From the NCBI GenBank assembly GCA_038217425.1, contig JBBQPM010000225.1, positions 1 to 10,269 on the forward strand: a stretch of 10,269 bases of DNA, given 5' to 3'. Each line of letters starts with the position of its first letter. Position 1 is the stretch's first letter. Origin of the DNA: JAIEPT01 sp038217425 (GTDB taxonomy: Bacteria > Planctomycetota > Planctomycetia > Gemmatales > Gemmataceae). Shown here one piece after another: positions 1 to 6,260 of this stretch. A program made the position numbers and the translations under genes. Below the pieces are notes generated by a model, which saw only the letters and a list, made by a program, of their open reading frames with translations, made no database searches and was not told where the DNA came from.

Positions 1-21
1 CCCTCTCCCGGAGGGAGAGGG
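1..21. repeat. Perfect 9-bp hairpin, cut by window edge
   Basis: CCCTCTCCC (1-9) pairs perfectly with GGGAGAGGG (13-21) around a GGA loop. No T-run follows on either strand, so it is not a classic intrinsic terminator. It resembles the short C/T-G/A palindromes found dispersed between genes in many high-GC bacteria. It begins exactly at the window edge, so the full element may be longer. The rest of the stretch up to the transporter stop codon at 115 shows nothing recognisable. Confidence 0.55.
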
Positions 22-114
22 GAGTAAATGCTTCCTGTATTTGAAGTTACTGCAACGCACTGCAAACTTCCAGCGCTGTAGTATTAGGCGAGCGGCTCAC
101 ATGGCCAGGCAACG

Positions 115-1035
115 TCATGGGGTCGACGCGCGCGGCCAGTAACGCCAGGCGAGGGCGGCGAGGATGACGCCGCCCCCCACGAAGGTCGCGGTCTCCGGCG
201 TTTCCCCCGAGATCAGATACGTCCACAGCGGATTGAGCAGCGGTTCCAGCAACGTGATGGCCCCCGCTTCCTGGGGGCTGACGGTCCGCAGCCCGCGTGC
301 CATCAGCCAGTACGCGGCCGACATCTGCACGACGCCGAACAGGAACAAGAGACCGAGCTGTCCGAAACTGGGAGGCGCCAGGCCGATAACCACCGGGACG
401 AGCACGAGGGCACTGACGGCGTGGTTCCAAAACGTCAGCCAATGGCTCGGCAGCGCCCGCAGCGAGCGCAGACACAAAACGACGCACGCATAAAAGAAGC
501 CGCTCAGAAGTCCGATGGCCATCACGGAGACGTCGCCCTCCGTCCAGCCGCTGGCGACGATGATACCGATGCCGAGCATGCCGAATGCGAGCATGATCGT
601 ATTGCGTCGATCGCTGGGTTCGCCCAGGAGCGTGATGCTGGCCAGGACCATCCACAGCGGCGCGGAGTACTGCAGCAAGATGGCGTTGGCCGCCGTCCCC
701 AGCGCCTGGGCGGAGACGAAGGTGATATTCATGCACGCGAAGCAGGCGCCCATGAGGAGGAGCAAGCCGAAGGTGAACCGGGAGCCGAACTGCACGTCGC
801 GTGGCCGCAGGAATAGGCCGAACATGAGCGACGCGAAGAGCGCGCGGTAGAACGCGATCTGCACGGGGAAGACGTGGCCGCTCCAGGCGAAGCCTTCGAG
901 CGGTTGATCGAGATCGAGCGGCGTCGGCCTGGTGAGGATTTTCGTGAAGGCGCCGCTCGTGCTCCACAGCACCGCGGCGACGACAATGAGCAGTCGGCCG
1001 CGCTGGACCTCGGCAGGCGTGTAGGTTTCCTTCAT
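115..1035 (-). CDS. EamA/DMT-family membrane transporter
   Basis: This 306-residue protein is an inner-membrane carrier of the drug/metabolite transporter superfamily. Such carriers usually export metabolites or amino acids; the substrate cannot be told from sequence. Two EamA repeats are visible, roughly residues 14-160 and 170-300, with about ten hydrophobic helices. Typical EamA signatures are LWSTSGAFTK in the first helix, the GTAANAILLQYSAPLW segment followed by LLGEP, and ITLLEPLLNPLW followed by GE near the end. The start at 1035 (MKETYTPAEV) is preferred over an in-frame ATG at 1092, because that ATG lies inside the hairpin repeat 1074-1127 and would add a charged, non-conserved leader. 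No Shine-Dalgarno sequence precedes 1035; see the promoter entry at 1042-1070. It is transcribed alone, away from the zinc-ribbon gene's 3' end. Family assignment is firm, substrate unknown. Confidence 0.93.
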   Translation of the reverse strand: MKETYTPAEVQRGRLLIVVAAVLWSTSGAFTKILTRPTPLDLDQPLEGFAWSGHVFPVQIAFYRALFASLMFGLFLRPRDVQFGSRFTFGLLLLMGACFACMNITFVSAQALGTAANAILLQYSAPLWMVLASITLLGEPSDRRNTIMLAFGMLGIGIIVASGWTEGDVSVMAIGLLSGFFYACVVLCLRSLRALPSHWLTFWNHAVSALVLVPVVIGLAPPSFGQLGLLFLFGVVQMSAAYWLMARGLRTVSPQEAGAITLLEPLLNPLWTYLISGETPETATFVGGGVILAALAWRYWPRASTP

Positions 1036-1041
1036 GCAATG

Positions 1042-1070
1042 AAGATACGAGCGAAACCGACATTTCGCAA
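1042..1070 (-). promoter_or_regulatory. Candidate sigma70-like promoter for the transporter, possibly leaderless
   Basis: Read on the minus strand, TTGCGA (1070-1065) is followed after exactly 17 nt by TATCTT (1047-1042). Each matches the consensus at four of six positions. Transcription would be expected to begin about 7 nt downstream, at or next to the ATG at 1035. That fits the absence of a ribosome-binding site before this gene. This is inferred from spacing and hexamer similarity only. Confidence 0.3.
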
Positions 1071-1073
1071 TGA

Positions 1074-1127
1074 GAGCCCGCAGCGCAAGCAAGGTTCGAA
1101 TTTGGGCCTTGCTTGCGCTGCGGGCTC
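1074..1127. repeat. Hairpin repeat, copy 1 (21-bp perfect arms)
   Basis: The left arm (1074-1094, starting GAGCCCGCAGCGCAAGC) is perfectly complementary to the right arm (1107-1127), with a 12-nt loop at 1095-1106 (TTCGAATTTGGG). A second copy sits at 1192-1245, matching at 52 of 54 positions. The element lies between the transporter start and the zinc-ribbon gene's 3' end and encodes nothing. It looks like a REP/BIME-type dispersed palindrome. Being transcribed or mobile is possible, but nothing here shows it. Confidence 0.85.
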
Positions 1128-1191
1128 CTGGGCGTTAATCAAGAACTCGCTGAGGTTGACACGGTCGAGTTCCGCAACGCGTCCTTCCGCA

Positions 1192-1245
1192 GAGCCCGCA
1201 GCGCAAGCAAGGTTCGAATTCGGGCCTTGCTTGCGCTGCAGGCTC
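1192..1245. repeat. Hairpin repeat, copy 2 (21-bp arms, one mismatch)
   Basis: This is a direct copy of the hairpin at 1074-1127, offset by 118 bp. It differs at two positions: a loop T becomes C, and one right-arm G becomes A at 1240, which creates the single stem mismatch. The loop is 1213-1224 (TTCGAATTCGGG). It lies 56 bp beyond the stop codon of the zinc-ribbon gene, so it could end or stabilise that transcript. There is no T-tract to mark it as a canonical terminator. Confidence 0.83.
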
Positions 1246-1301
1246 TCGAGCGACTGTACACGATGAATGTCACGCGGAACAGCGTTTCGCCCGCGTTCGA
1301 A

Positions 1302-2507
1302 CTAGAACGGAAGTCCGTACATTGACATGATCAGTTGCCCCGGGCTCTTGATCGTCACGTCAGCCTCTTGCGAACCCACCATGGAATCCTTCTTCGCTCC
1401 CTTGATGGAATACTTGCCGGCTTCTATCGAGATCCGCGCGCTGTCCACGCGTATCATGCGAATTTCGTGGTCCTGAAGTTCCTGCAGTTCCTTCTTGTCC
1501 TTGAACTGATTGAGTCGCAGGCCGCGTACGGAGGAAGCGATGACGAACGCGGCGCTAAAGTCGCACAGCGCGATCGCGTCGGAAAGGCCCGGTTCCATCT
1601 CGGCGCGCTTCCCGCGTTTGAGCACTTCCTTCAGCGTCGTGAAGTCGCTGAGTACGAGGGTGTAATTGTCGACGATGCAGATCGCTCGGCGTCGGTCGTC
1701 GTCGCCTTCGACGGTGTATACTTTTTCGAAGCTGCCAACCTTGTCCTGCTTATTCTTGTATTTGTAGTGGAGCGATTCGGGGTCGATCTTGTTGGCGTTT
1801 CGGCAATGCACGATGACGACTTCTTGAGTCTTCGCGGGGCTTTTTCCCTGAGTGCGCTCCTCTTCGGTGAGATCGCTGACCTTGGTGGAAATGCTCGTGA
1901 TGCGTTCGAGGTCGGGGAGTTCGATGCCGTACCGGCTTTTGATGAGTTTTTCGATCTTGCCGTCGGAATCGGCATCGCGTGCCTTGACGAACTTGGCGAA
2001 GTCGTCGTGGGCGATCGCCTTCTTCCAGATGTCGGTGCTCATGAGGGCGCGGAAGTTGACGGACTCGATTTCCTGAGCTTTATCGGGGGCGTAGTAGAAG
2101 TCGTTGGAGACGCTGTAGCTGCCGCCGAAGGGCCAGATGCCGGCGCACCACCAGACCATGACGAGCACCAAGAACGCAGCGACGCCGCCGCCGATCGTGC
2201 CGTATTTTTTCTGTTGCGGCGTGAGGTTCTGGTACTTGTCGTAAATCGGCTGCAGTCGGCTGGGCCCCGCGGGCGCCGGCGGCGTTTCGAAGCCCTCGCT
2301 GCCCGGCGGCATGCTGGGGGCCGGCATACTGGGGGGCGGCGGCGGCGCCATCATCTGCGGCGGCGGCGGGGCCGAAACGCCCGGGGCGGCCTGCGGCTTG
2401 AACACATTCTGACACTGCGGACACTTGACCGACCGGCCTCCCTGAATGATCTCTTCCGGAATGGCCAGCCGCATGTTGCACTGCGGACAGTTGACGTTGA
2501 TCGGCAT
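1302..2507 (-). CDS. MJ0042-type zinc-ribbon, proline-rich, single-TM protein
   Basis: This is a 401-residue membrane-anchored protein of unknown function with a modular layout. Residues 7-32 form an MJ0042-type zinc ribbon, CPQC then CPQC (Cys 7, 10, 29, 32). Residues 38-83 are a Pro/Ala/Met-rich linker. Residues 103-125 are one strongly hydrophobic helix ending in WWCAGIWPF. Residues 126-401 form a soluble domain. The soluble part has the pattern of planctomycete proteins that carry a 'DxxxxVxxxNFRAL...W' opening, a 'GIELPDLERIT' segment and a 'DNYTLVLSDFTTLKEVLKRGK' segment; their role is not established. If the zinc ribbon is cytoplasmic, the large C-terminal domain is outside the membrane. 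The start at 2507 is chosen because the zinc ribbon begins immediately after it and an AGGGA lies upstream; a longer frame to 2582 adds an unrelated leader. It is divergent from the esterase gene. Confidence 0.88.
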   Translation of the reverse strand: MPINVNCPQCNMRLAIPEEIIQGGRSVKCPQCQNVFKPQAAPGVSAPPPPQMMAPPPPPSMPAPSMPPGSEGFETPPAPAGPSRLQPIYDKYQNLTPQQKKYGTIGGGVAAFLVLVMVWWCAGIWPFGGSYSVSNDFYYAPDKAQEIESVNFRALMSTDIWKKAIAHDDFAKFVKARDADSDGKIEKLIKSRYGIELPDLERITSISTKVSDLTEEERTQGKSPAKTQEVVIVHCRNANKIDPESLHYKYKNKQDKVGSFEKVYTVEGDDDRRRAICIVDNYTLVLSDFTTLKEVLKRGKRAEMEPGLSDAIALCDFSAAFVIASSVRGLRLNQFKDKKELQELQDHEIRMIRVDSARISIEAGKYSIKGAKKDSMVGSQEADVTIKSPGQLIMSMYGLPF

Positions 2508-2659
2508 AAGGGATTCCCTGTGCGAGCCTCGAGGATCGGAACGGCCCGATTGTGCCATCTTCCCTAAAGACCCGCAAGTCAAAAATCGATTGCTGGAAAT
2601 CCTCCGCCGTTCCTGCTATCGTAGATTCTCGTCATACCCTTCCGCCTCAGGAGTTCCCC

Positions 2660-3385
2660 ATGCTTCCCACGCGCTTTCTGACCGTGTTCGGGCTTCTCGT
2701 CGCCGGTTCCGCCGTCTGCGCCGACGGGCCCGAAACCGGCTTCGTTTCCAAGGTCTTCAAGGACGAGGCCGGCGAGGCCAAATACGCCCTCTTCGTGCCG
2801 CACGGCTACCAGAAAGACAAGGCCTATCCCCTCATCGTCTTCCTGCACGGCTCCGGCGAAACCGGCACGGACGGCATCAAACAAACCCTCGTGGGCCTTC
2901 CAAAACATATCAAGGCGAACGAGAAAACCTTCGAATTCCTCGTCCTCATGCCGCAGTCGCACCTGCGCAGCTGGAAGGCCGACGGCAGCGACGCCAAACG
3001 GGCGCTCGCCATGCTCGCCGAGACCGAAAAGGCCTACAAGGTCGACAATAAGAGAATCTACTTGACCGGTCTCTCGATGGGAGGTCACGGCACGTGGAGT
3101 CTGGCGGCGGCGCACCCGACGCGCTGGGCGGCGCTCGCCCCCGTGTGCGGCGGCGGCGATCCCAACGACGCCGCCAAGATCAAGGATCTCCCCATCTGGT
3201 GCTTCCATGGCGACGCCGACAAGGCGGTCAAGGTGGAGCGCTCGCGCGAAATGATCGAGGCGCTGAAACGGGTTGGCGCTTCGCCCCGCTACGACGAGTA
3301 TCCCGGCGTGGGGCACAACTCCTGGGATCGGGCCTATGCGACTCCGGAACTCTACGCGTGGTTCCTCAAGCATCGGTCGAAGTAG
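2660..3385 (+). CDS. Secreted alpha/beta-hydrolase (esterase/dienelactone hydrolase-like)
   Basis: This 241-residue protein has a signal peptide (residues 1-21, hydrophobic FLTVFGLLVAG, likely cleavage after VCA) and a compact alpha/beta-hydrolase domain. HGSGE at 63-67 matches the oxyanion-hole region. Ser139 in GLSMGGHG is the nucleophile. HGDADKAV gives Asp187 as the probable acid, and His219 in VGHNSW completes the triad. This resembles the prolyl-oligopeptidase/phospholipase-carboxylesterase group (PHB depolymerase-like), which hydrolyses ester bonds; the substrate is unknown, though export suggests a polymer or extracellular ester. The start at 2660 is supported by CAGGAG 6 nt upstream and by the signal peptide beginning there. 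An upstream in-frame start at 2552 would add 36 residues with no signal character. It is followed after 56 bp by the DUF1501 gene on the same strand. Confidence 0.92.
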   Translation: MLPTRFLTVFGLLVAGSAVCADGPETGFVSKVFKDEAGEAKYALFVPHGYQKDKAYPLIVFLHGSGETGTDGIKQTLVGLPKHIKANEKTFEFLVLMPQSHLRSWKADGSDAKRALAMLAETEKAYKVDNKRIYLTGLSMGGHGTWSLAAAHPTRWAALAPVCGGGDPNDAAKIKDLPIWCFHGDADKAVKVERSREMIEALKRVGASPRYDEYPGVGHNSWDRAYATPELYAWFLKHRSK

Positions 3386-3411
3386 ACTCGCGTGCCGACG
3401 CAGGTTACAAT
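3383..3411 (+). promoter_or_regulatory. Candidate promoter for the DUF1501 gene
   Basis: TAGACT (3383-3388, overlapping the esterase stop codon) and TACAAT (3406-3411) are separated by 17 nt. They match TTGACA/TATAAT at four and five positions. Transcription would start near 3418, about 24 nt ahead of the ATG at 3442. The DUF1501 gene may therefore be expressed separately from the esterase, but readthrough is equally possible. Sequence similarity is the only support. Confidence 0.35.
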
Positions 3412-3441
3412 GACGCACACGAATTCTCCTACGAGGGATGC

Positions 3442-4836
3442 ATGCTCTCCATCCACGACCGCGGCACGCCGCTCTGCGAGCATCTCACCCGCCGACAATG
3501 GCTGCAGATCGGCGGTCTCGGCGCGCTTGGACTGTCGCTCGGGAATCTGACGCAGGCGCGGGCCGTGAGCCCGACGGCCGTGGGATCGTTCGGCAAAGCC
3601 AAGCGCTGCATCGTCATCTGCCTGCTCGGCGGCCCGCCGCAACACGAAACCTGGGATCCCAAACCCGACGCTCCCGAAGAAATTCGCGGTCCCTTCAGGC
3701 CGATCCAGACATCGCTCCCCGGTCTGCACGTTAGCGAACTGATGCCTCGGCTGGCGCAGCACGCCCACCGCTTCTCCGTGCTCCGCGCCGTGTCGACGCG
3801 CGACAACGCCCATTCGTCGTCGGGTTACTACATGCTGACCGGCGTGCCGCACGTGCCGATGGGCGTGGAGAACGCCCGCGTCGGAGCGCCCAACAATTGG
3901 CCCAGCTTCGCCGCCCTCGTCAGCAAGATGAAGATGAAGCCCGAGGGCATGCCGGCGTCGGTCGTCATCCCCGAACATATCTGGAACGACGGCAACCTCC
4001 CCTGGCCAGGACAGGACGCGGGCTTCCTGGGCCGAAGCGCCGATCCCTGGCTCATACCGTGTCAGCCGCACGAACCGACCTTTCGGTCGCCCGGCCTCAC
4101 CATGCCGGACGACGTGCCCGCGCTGCGCTTCGACCATCGGCAAACGCTCCTGGCCCAGGTCAATCGCCATCTCGATGCGAGTGCCGCGAGCAGTCAGTTC
4201 GAGGGGAAGTATCGCCAGGCGCTGGACCTCATGTCGGCGGGGGGCATGCGCCATGCGTTCGATCTGAACCTCGAAACGCAGAGCGTCCGCGATCGGTATG
4301 GCCGATTCCGCTTCGGGCAAAGTCTGCTGCTCGCGCGCCGGCTCGTCGAGGCCGGCATGCCGCTGGTGCAAGTCAACTGGACGCGCCTGGGACCGGCCGC
4401 ACAGTTTCCCAATCAGGGGACGTGGGACACGCATGCCCGCAACGCCTTCTCGCTTAAGGATCACCTGATGCCGATGATGGATCAATGCGTGAGCGCGCTC
4501 ATCGACGATCTCGCCCAGCGCGGCCTCCTCGAGGACACGCTCGTCTTCTGGATGGGCGAGTTCGGACGCACGCCCCGACACAACGGCAACGCCGGCCGCG
4601 ATCACTGGGGCTCGGTCTTTTCGCTCGCACTCGCCGGCGGCGGCGTCCGCGCCGGCGTCGTCCACGGCGCCTCCGACTCCATCGCCGCCTTCCCCAAGGA
4701 CGGCATGGTCCGCCCCGAAGACATTCACGCCACCCTCTTTCATTTCCTGGGGATCGATCCCCATGCCGAGGTCCGCGATCCGCAGAATCGCCCGCTCAAC
4801 CTCACCCGCGGCGAATTGATCCGCGCCATCGTTTAG
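3442..4836 (+). CDS. DUF1501 family protein, Tat-exported
   Basis: This 464-residue protein belongs to DUF1501, an alkaline-phosphatase-superfamily-like group greatly expanded in planctomycetes, whose substrate is not known. The N terminus carries a twin-arginine signal, TRRQWLQ with Arg17-Arg18, then the hydrophobic stretch IGGLGALGLSLGNL. Family landmarks are the LLGGPPQHETWDPKP segment (His68, Trp71), GTWDTH, FWMGEFGRTPRHN around Glu373, and GRDHWG (Arg386-Trp389). The last two are probably part of a metal-binding site, by analogy with the superfamily. Length is normal for the family. The ATG at 3442 is chosen because the Tat signal starts there and GAGGGA precedes it, though the spacing is short. 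In planctomycetes DUF1501 genes often pair with a DUF1549/DUF1553 cytochrome-type gene; here the neighbour is an esterase. The stop codon lies inside an inverted repeat. Confidence 0.94.
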   Translation: MLSIHDRGTPLCEHLTRRQWLQIGGLGALGLSLGNLTQARAVSPTAVGSFGKAKRCIVICLLGGPPQHETWDPKPDAPEEIRGPFRPIQTSLPGLHVSELMPRLAQHAHRFSVLRAVSTRDNAHSSSGYYMLTGVPHVPMGVENARVGAPNNWPSFAALVSKMKMKPEGMPASVVIPEHIWNDGNLPWPGQDAGFLGRSADPWLIPCQPHEPTFRSPGLTMPDDVPALRFDHRQTLLAQVNRHLDASAASSQFEGKYRQALDLMSAGGMRHAFDLNLETQSVRDRYGRFRFGQSLLLARRLVEAGMPLVQVNWTRLGPAAQFPNQGTWDTHARNAFSLKDHLMPMMDQCVSALIDDLAQRGLLEDTLVFWMGEFGRTPRHNGNAGRDHWGSVFSLALAGGGVRAGVVHGASDSIAAFPKDGMVRPEDIHATLFHFLGIDPHAEVRDPQNRPLNLTRGELIRAIV

Positions 4837-4894
4837 CCGCCGCGCCCTCGCGGCGCGACGAGCCCGCGCGCGCCGCGAGGACGCGGCGGCTAAA
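4832..4894. repeat. 26-bp-arm inverted repeat containing the DUF1501 stop codon
   Basis: The left arm 4832-4857 (beginning TTTAGCCGCCGCG) and the right arm 4869-4894 (ending GCGGCGGCTAAA) are complementary with one mismatch, around an 11-nt loop at 4858-4868. The stop TAG (4834-4836) and the end of the last Val codon are part of the left arm. The downstream CAATTTTC is only a weak U-tract, so this could end transcription but is more likely a dispersed palindrome. It is followed by 105 bp of spacer before the RTX-calpain gene. Confidence 0.82.
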
Positions 4895-4999
4895 CAATTT
4901 TCGGAAAAAATGTCCGCTTTCGCGCGCGTTTGACGCTCTCAAGGGAGTCGGATGACCCACTCCCCCTGACACCCTCAAATGCTCGAAAGGCCACATACG

Positions 5000-6184
5000 A
5001 TGAACCTGAAGAACTCCCGCAAGCCCGAACTGGAAACCCTCGAAGACCGCCTCGTCCCTGCCACGGCTCTGCTCAACTCCGCCGGACAGCTCACCGTCAA
5101 TGGCACCAACGCCAGCGAAACCATTCGCGTGACCCAAAATAGCAGCTACGTCACCGTCGAGGGCGTCGGTTCCTTCCGCACGTCGGCCGTCCGCTCCATC
5201 GTCGTCGATGCCAAGGACGGCAACGACACCGTCGACATGCGAGCCGTCTCCATCGCCGCCACCATCTTCGGCGGCAACGGCAACGACATGCTCATCGGCA
5301 CCCAGGGCAGCGACCTCATTCAGGGGGGTAACGGCAACGACAAAATCTTCGGCGAAGGAGGCAACGACACCATCTACGGCCAAGCGGGCAACGACCTCCT
5401 CTACGGCATGGGCGGCTACGATTACCTCATCGGCGGCGACGGCGCCGACTTCCTCGACGACGGCAATCGCTCGGCACAAGAATACTTCGACGGCGGCAAC
5501 GGACTCGACTACAACGCCGACGTCGTCGCCGTCAACGGCTTCAGTCGCGACGACATCCACCAACGCGGCACCCCGACCTGCGGCTTCCTCGCCTCGCTGT
5601 CGAGCCTGACGTCCTCGGGTTACAACTTCTCGAACTGGATCAGCTACAAGGGGTGGGATTCGGCCGGCGTGCCGCAGTACCAGGTCGCCTTCATGAAGAA
5701 CGGCGCCTGGACCTGGACCACCGTCAGCTTCGACGGGCAAATGAACTCCGGCGACACCGCGCCGTCGGTCGAGGGCGAATCGTGGGTCGCGATCATGAAT
5801 CGCGCCTGGGTGAAGTTCTACGGCAACAACGGCCAAACCCACCCGCACGCCGCCATCTACGCCCTCTCCGGCAAGACCGCCTCGACGCAGTGGTCCGTCA
5901 GCGACGCCGACTACACGAAGATCACCAACGCGCTCAACCAGGGCAAGAGCGTCGTCGCCGCCACCAACACGAAAGCCGTCAGCTCGCTGATCGGCAACAG
6001 CCAGGGAACGCACGCGTACACGGTGGTCGCCACCACGATCTCGGGCGGCGTCAAGTGGGTTCAGGTCCGCAACCCCTGGGGCTACGACGGCGGCGCCACC
6101 ACCTCCGGCAACGCCAACGACGGCTACATCTGGGTCACCATGAGCGACTTCGTCAAGTCGATGGGCTACCTCGCCATCGCGTAA
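5000..6184 (+). CDS. RTX-repeat protein with calpain-like (C2) cysteine-protease domain
   Basis: This 394-residue protein has three parts. Residues 11-21 are LETLEDRLVPA, the motif recurrent at the N terminus of planctomycete surface and secreted proteins. Residues 91-153 hold seven RTX nonapeptides (GGNGNDMLI, GGNGNDKIF and five degenerate ones), which bind calcium in known RTX proteins. From about residue 165 to the end is a calpain-family domain: Gln188 and Cys194 in HQRGTPTCGFLASL, His338 in GTHAYTVV, and Asn358 in VRNPWGYDGG. These occupy the expected oxyanion and Cys-His-Asn triad positions. The usual GDCWF motif is changed to PTCGF, so the Trp after the Cys is missing and activity is uncertain. 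There is no ordinary hydrophobic signal peptide. The ATG at 5000 has GAAAGG 9 nt upstream; a longer start at 4979 is possible. The likely role is extracellular, calcium-responsive proteolysis. It stands alone, converging on Uma2. Confidence 0.9.
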   Translation: MNLKNSRKPELETLEDRLVPATALLNSAGQLTVNGTNASETIRVTQNSSYVTVEGVGSFRTSAVRSIVVDAKDGNDTVDMRAVSIAATIFGGNGNDMLIGTQGSDLIQGGNGNDKIFGEGGNDTIYGQAGNDLLYGMGGYDYLIGGDGADFLDDGNRSAQEYFDGGNGLDYNADVVAVNGFSRDDIHQRGTPTCGFLASLSSLTSSGYNFSNWISYKGWDSAGVPQYQVAFMKNGAWTWTTVSFDGQMNSGDTAPSVEGESWVAIMNRAWVKFYGNNGQTHPHAAIYALSGKTASTQWSVSDADYTKITNALNQGKSVVAATNTKAVSSLIGNSQGTHAYTVVATTISGGVKWVQVRNPWGYDGGATTSGNANDGYIWVTMSDFVKSMGYLAIA

Positions 6185-6198
6185 TGCAGCCCGCGAAA

Positions 6199-6253
6199 GC
6201 CCAGGGACGGCGGTCCCTGGGGATGCAACGCCCAGAGACAGCCGTCCCTGGGC
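6199..6253. repeat. Double palindrome between convergent genes
   Basis: GCCCAGGGACGGC (6199-6211) is a perfect 13-bp inverted match to GCCGTCCCTGGGC (6241-6253). Inside lies a second perfect hairpin: CCCAGGGA (6200-6207), a 6-nt loop and TCCCTGGG (6214-6221). The region can also be read as two direct copies of a 23-nt imperfect palindrome (6199-6221 and 6230-6252) matching at 20 of 23 positions. It fills the 76-bp gap between the RTX-calpain stop (6184) and the Uma2 stop (6261), so a shared bidirectional terminator role is plausible. No clear T-run is present on either strand. Confidence 0.75.
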
Positions 6254-6260
6254 GTTCTCG

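Noticed and set aside
1091..1110. GGTTCGAATT in the hairpin loops resembles a tRNA T-arm
   Set aside because: No acceptor, D-arm or anticodon stem can be placed around either copy; the match comes from the palindromic TTCGAA in the loop.
1074..1245. Paired repeats considered as a minimal CRISPR array
   Set aside because: There are only two copies, each itself a 54-nt palindrome, separated by 64 bp, with no cas genes nearby.
1335..2567. 410-codon open frame on the plus strand opposite the zinc-ribbon gene
   Set aside because: It is antisense to a gene with a clear zinc ribbon and TM helix, and its translation shows no domain, signal or ribosome site.
2660..2725. Possible lipoprotein signal in the esterase (SAVC at residues 17-20)
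   Set aside because: Val directly before the Cys does not fit the lipobox, whereas VCA followed by D fits ordinary signal peptidase cleavage.
2579..3418. 279-codon minus-strand open frame opposite the esterase
   Set aside because: The esterase on the plus strand has a signal peptide, catalytic triad and Shine-Dalgarno; the antisense frame has none of these.
3352..4764. 470-codon open frame on the minus strand opposite DUF1501
   Set aside because: It is a shadow of a gene with a Tat signal and full family motifs; the high GC content leaves few stops in the complementary frame.
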